Positions 22,551-25,446 of a stretch of 25,446 bases of DNA are shown in pieces. The notes under the pieces are model-generated. The model saw nothing but the letters and a program-made list of their open reading frames with translations. It ran no database searches and was not told where the DNA came from. Source of the stretch: Caulobacter segnis (lineage in GTDB: Bacteria; Pseudomonadota; Alphaproteobacteria; Caulobacterales; Caulobacteraceae); contig NZ_QFQZ01000071.1 in assembly GCF_003243465.1 (NCBI RefSeq), positions 1 to 25,446 on the forward strand, written 5' to 3'. Every line of letters begins with the position of its first letter. Position 1 is the stretch's first letter. The position numbers were made by a program, and so were the translations under genes.

Positions 22551-22591
22551 GGCTTCGCATGTGGCGAGGCGAAGGCGGAGGGTCAAGCGCG

Positions 22592-23332
22592 GTGAGTTTC
22601 TCGGAAGCGGAAGTCGAACGCTACGCCCGCCACCTGGTGCTGCGCGAGGTGGGCGGTCCGGGCCAGCAGAAGCTGAAGGCCGCGCAAGTGCTGATGGTCG
22701 GCGCCGGCGGCCTCGGCGCGCCGGCGGTGCTGTATCTGGCGGCCGCCGGGGTCGGGACGATCGGCCTCGTCGATCCCGATACGGTGTCGCTGTCGAACCT
22801 GCAGCGGCAGGTGCTGTATGCCGGCTCCGACGTCGGCCGGCCGAAAGTCGAGGCGGCGAAAGAACACCTGGCCGCCCTCAATCCGCACGTGACCGTCGAG
22901 ACCCACCCGGTCTGGCTCGATCCTCAGAACGCTAGCGAGCTCGTCCAGCAGTACGACCTTGTCCTGGATGGCACCGACGACTTTTCCACCCGCTTCGCCG
23001 TCAGCGACGCCTGCCTCGCGCACGGCAAGCCGTTGGTCAGCGGGGCCCTGGGCCGCTGGACCGGGCAGGTGGGCGTATTCCATGGAAAGCCCTGCTATCG
23101 CTGTCTGGTCCCCGAGGTTCCGCCCGACGCCGAGACCTGCGCCCTGGTCGGGGTGGTCGGGGCCCTGGCGGGGGTGATCGGCTCGATGATGGCGCTGGAG
23201 GCGGTCAAGCTGATCACCGGCGCCGGTGAGCCGCTGTCGGGCAAACTCCTGATCTACGACGCCCTCGCGGCCGAGACCCGAACGGTCAGGATCGGCGCGG
23301 ACCCCGCCTGTCCTGCCTGCGGGAGAGGCTAG
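22592..23332 (+). CDS. MoeB/ThiF-family adenylyltransferase (E1-like)
   Basis: These enzymes adenylate the C-terminal glycine of a small ubiquitin-like sulphur carrier (MoaD or ThiS) for molybdopterin or thiamine synthesis. The 246-residue product has YARHLVLREVGGPGQQKL, the ATP-binding GAGGLG (37-42), SLSNLQRQ (66-73) and DGTDDFSTR (126-134). The zinc cysteine pairs are C168/C171 and C240/C243, and a potential catalytic cysteine C183 lies in ETCALVG. No C-terminal rhodanese domain is present. GTG 22592 preceded by GGAGG is the start. Whether the partner is MoaD, ThiS or another carrier cannot be decided here; no carrier gene is adjacent. Upstream in-frame sequence lies antisense to hslV and is not coding. 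Confidence 0.9.
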   Translation: MSFSEAEVERYARHLVLREVGGPGQQKLKAAQVLMVGAGGLGAPAVLYLAAAGVGTIGLVDPDTVSLSNLQRQVLYAGSDVGRPKVEAAKEHLAALNPHVTVETHPVWLDPQNASELVQQYDLVLDGTDDFSTRFAVSDACLAHGKPLVSGALGRWTGQVGVFHGKPCYRCLVPEVPPDAETCALVGVVGALAGVIGSMMALEAVKLITGAGEPLSGKLLIYDALAAETRTVRIGADPACPACGRG

Positions 23333-23425
23333 AGCAGGCCGATCGCCGCGTCCGGGCTGCTACGGAAGCGACGCGCGGGCGGCCATCGGCTAAGGCCTCC
23401 CCGGTCATTCTGGAGTAACAAGCCC

Positions 23426-24937
23426 ATGAGCCGGATCGCCCTTCCGAGCCTGCGAGACAAGGTGATGTCGGCGGAAGACGCCGCCGCCCTGATCGATCCC
23501 GCCAGCACGGTGGGCATGAGCGGCTTCACCGGCTCGGGCTATCCCAAGGCCGTGCCGCTGGCCCTGGCCAAGCGGATCGAGGCCGAGCACGCGGCCGGAA
23601 ACAAGTTCCGCCTGCGCGTCTGGACCGGCGCCTCGACGGGGCCGGAGCTGGACGGCGCCCTGGCCAAGGCCGACGGCATCGAGTTCCGCCTGCCCTACAA
23701 CTCCGACCCCATCGCCCGCGACAAGATCAATCGCGGCGAGATGGACTATTTCGACATGCACCTGTCCCAAGTCGCGCCGATGGCCTGGCAGGGGTTCCTA
23801 GGCCCGCTGGACACCGCCATCATCGAGGTCAGCGGCATCCGCGCCGACGGCTCGCTGATCCCCTCGTCCTCGGTCGGCAACAACAAGACCTGGATCGATC
23901 GGGCCTCGAAGGTGATCCTCGAGGTCAATCGCTGGCAGAACCCGGCGCTGGAGGGGATGCACGACATCTATTACGGCACGGCCCTGCCGCCGAACCGCGT
24001 GCCGATCCCGCTGACCCGCCCCGACCAGCGCATCGGCGAGCCGTATTTCCGCTGCGATCCGTCCAAGGTCGTCGCGGTGGTCGAGACCGACTCCCCGGAC
24101 CGCAACCTGCCGTTCGACGCCCCGGGCGAGGACCACAAGGCCATCGCCGGCCACCTGCTGGAATTCTTCCGTCACGAGGTCGCCAAGGGCCGCCTGCCGT
24201 CCAGCTTGCTGCCGCTGCAGTCGGGCGTCGGCAACATCGCCAACGCGGTGATGTCGGGCCTGGTTGACGGGCCTTTCGACAGGATGACCGCCTATACCGA
24301 GGTGCTGCAGGACGGGATGCTGGAGCTGATGGAGGCCGGCAAGCTGCTGACCGCCTCGGCCACCGCCTTCTCGCTGAGCCCCGAGGCCGCCGCGACCCTG
24401 AACGCCGACATGGCCCGCTTCCGCGACCGCCTGGTCCTTCGGCCGCAGGAGATCAGCAACCACCCGGAAGTGATCCGGCGCCTGGGCTGCATCGCCATGA
24501 ACGGCATGATCGAGGCCGACATCCACGGGGCTGTGAACTCCACGCACCTGATGGGCTCGCGCATCCAGAACGGCATCGGCGGCAGCGGCGACTTCGCCCG
24601 CAACGCCTATGTCTCGATCTTCATGGCCCCCTCGACGGCCAAGGGCGGCAAGATCTCGACCATCGTCCCGAAGACCCCGCACGTCGACCACATCAACCAG
24701 GACGTCCAGGTGCTGGTTACCGAGCAGGGTCTCGCCGACCTGCGCGGCCTGTCGCCTCGGCAGCGGGCCGAGGTGATCATCGAGAACTGCTCGCACCCGG
24801 ACTATCGCCCGGCCCTGAAGGACTACCTGGCCCGCGCCCGCCGCGACTCCTACGGCCAGCAGTCGCCGACCCTGCTGACCGAGGCCTTCGCCTGGCACCA
24901 GCGGTTCGTCGAGACCGGCGACATGAGGCCGAAATGA
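23426..24937 (+). CDS. Acetyl-CoA hydrolase/transferase family, succinate CoA-transferase type
   Basis: The 503-residue product matches the length and motifs of class I CoA-transferases of the AarC/Cat1 type, which swap CoA between succinyl-CoA and acetate (or hydrolyse acetyl-CoA). Visible are GMSGFTGSGYPKAVP (30-44), the catalytic glutamate E292 in AYTEVLQDGMLEL, HPEVIRRLGCIAMNGMIEAD, the GIGGSGDFARNA loop and TEQGLADLRGLSPRQRA. GGAG lies 10 bases before the ATG. The stop overlaps the start of the haemoglobin gene (ATGA), so the two are co-translated. In acetate-oxidising bacteria such enzymes let the TCA cycle bypass succinyl-CoA synthetase; which use applies here is inferred. Confidence 0.93.
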   Translation: MSRIALPSLRDKVMSAEDAAALIDPASTVGMSGFTGSGYPKAVPLALAKRIEAEHAAGNKFRLRVWTGASTGPELDGALAKADGIEFRLPYNSDPIARDKINRGEMDYFDMHLSQVAPMAWQGFLGPLDTAIIEVSGIRADGSLIPSSSVGNNKTWIDRASKVILEVNRWQNPALEGMHDIYYGTALPPNRVPIPLTRPDQRIGEPYFRCDPSKVVAVVETDSPDRNLPFDAPGEDHKAIAGHLLEFFRHEVAKGRLPSSLLPLQSGVGNIANAVMSGLVDGPFDRMTAYTEVLQDGMLELMEAGKLLTASATAFSLSPEAAATLNADMARFRDRLVLRPQEISNHPEVIRRLGCIAMNGMIEADIHGAVNSTHLMGSRIQNGIGGSGDFARNAYVSIFMAPSTAKGGKISTIVPKTPHVDHINQDVQVLVTEQGLADLRGLSPRQRAEVIIENCSHPDYRPALKDYLARARRDSYGQQSPTLLTEAFAWHQRFVETGDMRPK

Positions 24938-25338
24938 GCGATGTCGCTGAAGAGGTCGCTGCTACCGAGACCGCGTTCGACCAGATCGGCGGCGCGGCCC
25001 GCGTCCAAGCGGTGGTCGACGCCTTCTACGACCTGATGGACGGCGATCCGGCCTATGCCCGCCTGCGCGCCATCCACGCGCCGGACCTGACTCCGATGCG
25101 CGCATCGCTGGCGGGCTTTCTCACCGGCTGGCTGGGCGGACCCCGGGACTGGTTCGCCGCCCGCCCGGGCGTCTGCATGATGTCGCTGCACCGCTCCATG
25201 CCGATCGACGCCGAGCTGGCGCGGCAATGGACCGACGCCATGGGCCGGGCGCTGGACCAGGTGGGCGTGGAGGCCGAGATGGCGGACGCGCTGCGCGAGG
25301 TGTTCGGGCGGATGTCGGGGAATATGACGACGCGGTGA
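24934..25338 (+). CDS. Group II truncated haemoglobin
   Basis: The 134-residue product matches group II (TrbO-like) 2-on-2 globins: FYDLMDGDPAYARLRAIH (31-48), DLTPMRASLAGFLTGWLGGP (51-70), a histidine at 86 in the F-helix position, and the group II tryptophan W99 in ARQWTDAMGRAL. These globins bind oxygen or nitric oxide and are often linked to redox or nitrosative stress, but individual roles vary. The usual PMLRxRH stretch before the proximal histidine is GVCMMSLHRS here, a noticeable divergence. The ATG overlaps the CoA-transferase stop by four bases. It is the last complete gene in the window. Confidence 0.9.
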   Translation: MSDVAEEVAATETAFDQIGGAARVQAVVDAFYDLMDGDPAYARLRAIHAPDLTPMRASLAGFLTGWLGGPRDWFAARPGVCMMSLHRSMPIDAELARQWTDAMGRALDQVGVEAEMADALREVFGRMSGNMTTR

Positions 25339-25368
25339 GGGGGCTATCCAGAAACCCTCTCTCTTTGA

Positions 25369-25446
25369 TGTTCAGACCGGGGACATCCGTGACAGGTGTT
25401 CGGAGACATCCGTGACGGTTGAGGATGATCAGATTGGCTGGTTGAG
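25369..25446 (+). mobile_element. Possible left end of an insertion element cut by the window edge
   Basis: From TGTTCAGACCGGGG onward the sequence carries two direct copies of GACATCCGTGAC (25382-25393 and 25405-25416), each preceded by TGTTC. This resembles IS ends with TG termini and repeated transposase-binding motifs; I recall similar ends from IS481-type elements but cannot verify this. A GTG at 25412 opens a frame (VTVEDDQIGW) to the window edge that could be the start of a coding region. The next bases would decide. Confidence 0.35.

Noticed and set aside
21985..22560. Upstream extension of hslU through hslV
   Set aside because: This part is out of frame with hslV and arginine-rich; HslU homologues begin at MTEFSPREI.

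Overview
The window is a gene-dense, GC-rich chromosomal segment from an alphaproteobacterium, almost certainly a Caulobacter species. The ParB, NtrZ and CenR homologues, the gene order and the single-enzyme contents all fit the origin-proximal parAB neighbourhood of Caulobacter. No tRNA, rRNA or CRISPR array was seen. Nearly every gene is a conserved chromosomal gene, so this is mostly an ordinary core region. The less ordinary material lies in the intergenic DNA and in a few poorly characterised neighbours.

Layout. Positions 1-1094 hold the 3' end of parA and all of parB (chromosome segregation). A run of hairpins and a palindromic repeat (family A, copy 1) follow. Next, on the minus strand, is leuS-lptE-holA (leucyl-tRNA synthetase, LPS-assembly lipoprotein, DNA polymerase III delta), tightly coupled, preceded by a DUF3576 lipoprotein gene. 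A divergent promoter region with three clustered GANTC (CcrM) sites separates the lipoprotein gene from ntrZ, a periplasmic regulator of the NtrY kinase. Then come a ThiE-like gene and a YggS-like PLP protein gene whose start codons overlap head to head, a small YdeI/OmdA-like gene, a YkuD L,D-transpeptidase gene and the essential envelope response regulator cenR. Repeat A copy 2 and secB with its own intrinsic terminator follow.

Positions 10798-13158 hold a plus-strand Tim44-like/mltA/Smr operon. It converges on a minus-strand operon of an adenosine-kinase-like gene followed by hisB, hisH, hisA, hisF and hisE, with overlapping or closely spaced genes. Positions 17363-22550 hold an orphan ATP-grasp gene, endonuclease III (nth), a DUF2244 membrane protein gene, an AraC-MGMT fusion gene and hslV-hslU. 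Two copies of a second palindromic repeat (family B) fill the two large convergent gaps. The window ends with a MoeB/ThiF-like gene, a succinate/acetate CoA-transferase gene overlapping a truncated haemoglobin gene, and at the right edge what looks like the start of an insertion element.

Architecture. Tail-to-tail gene pairs take two forms. Some are almost fused: two pairs share the palindrome CTAG as both stop codons and one has a 6-nt gap. The other four gaps each hold a roughly 100-140 bp palindromic repeat. The family B copies abut both stop codons and keep their hairpins through paired base changes, which suggests a bidirectional transcription-end function. This, together with the methylation-site cluster between the DUF3576 lipoprotein gene and ntrZ, is the most interesting non-coding signal in the window.
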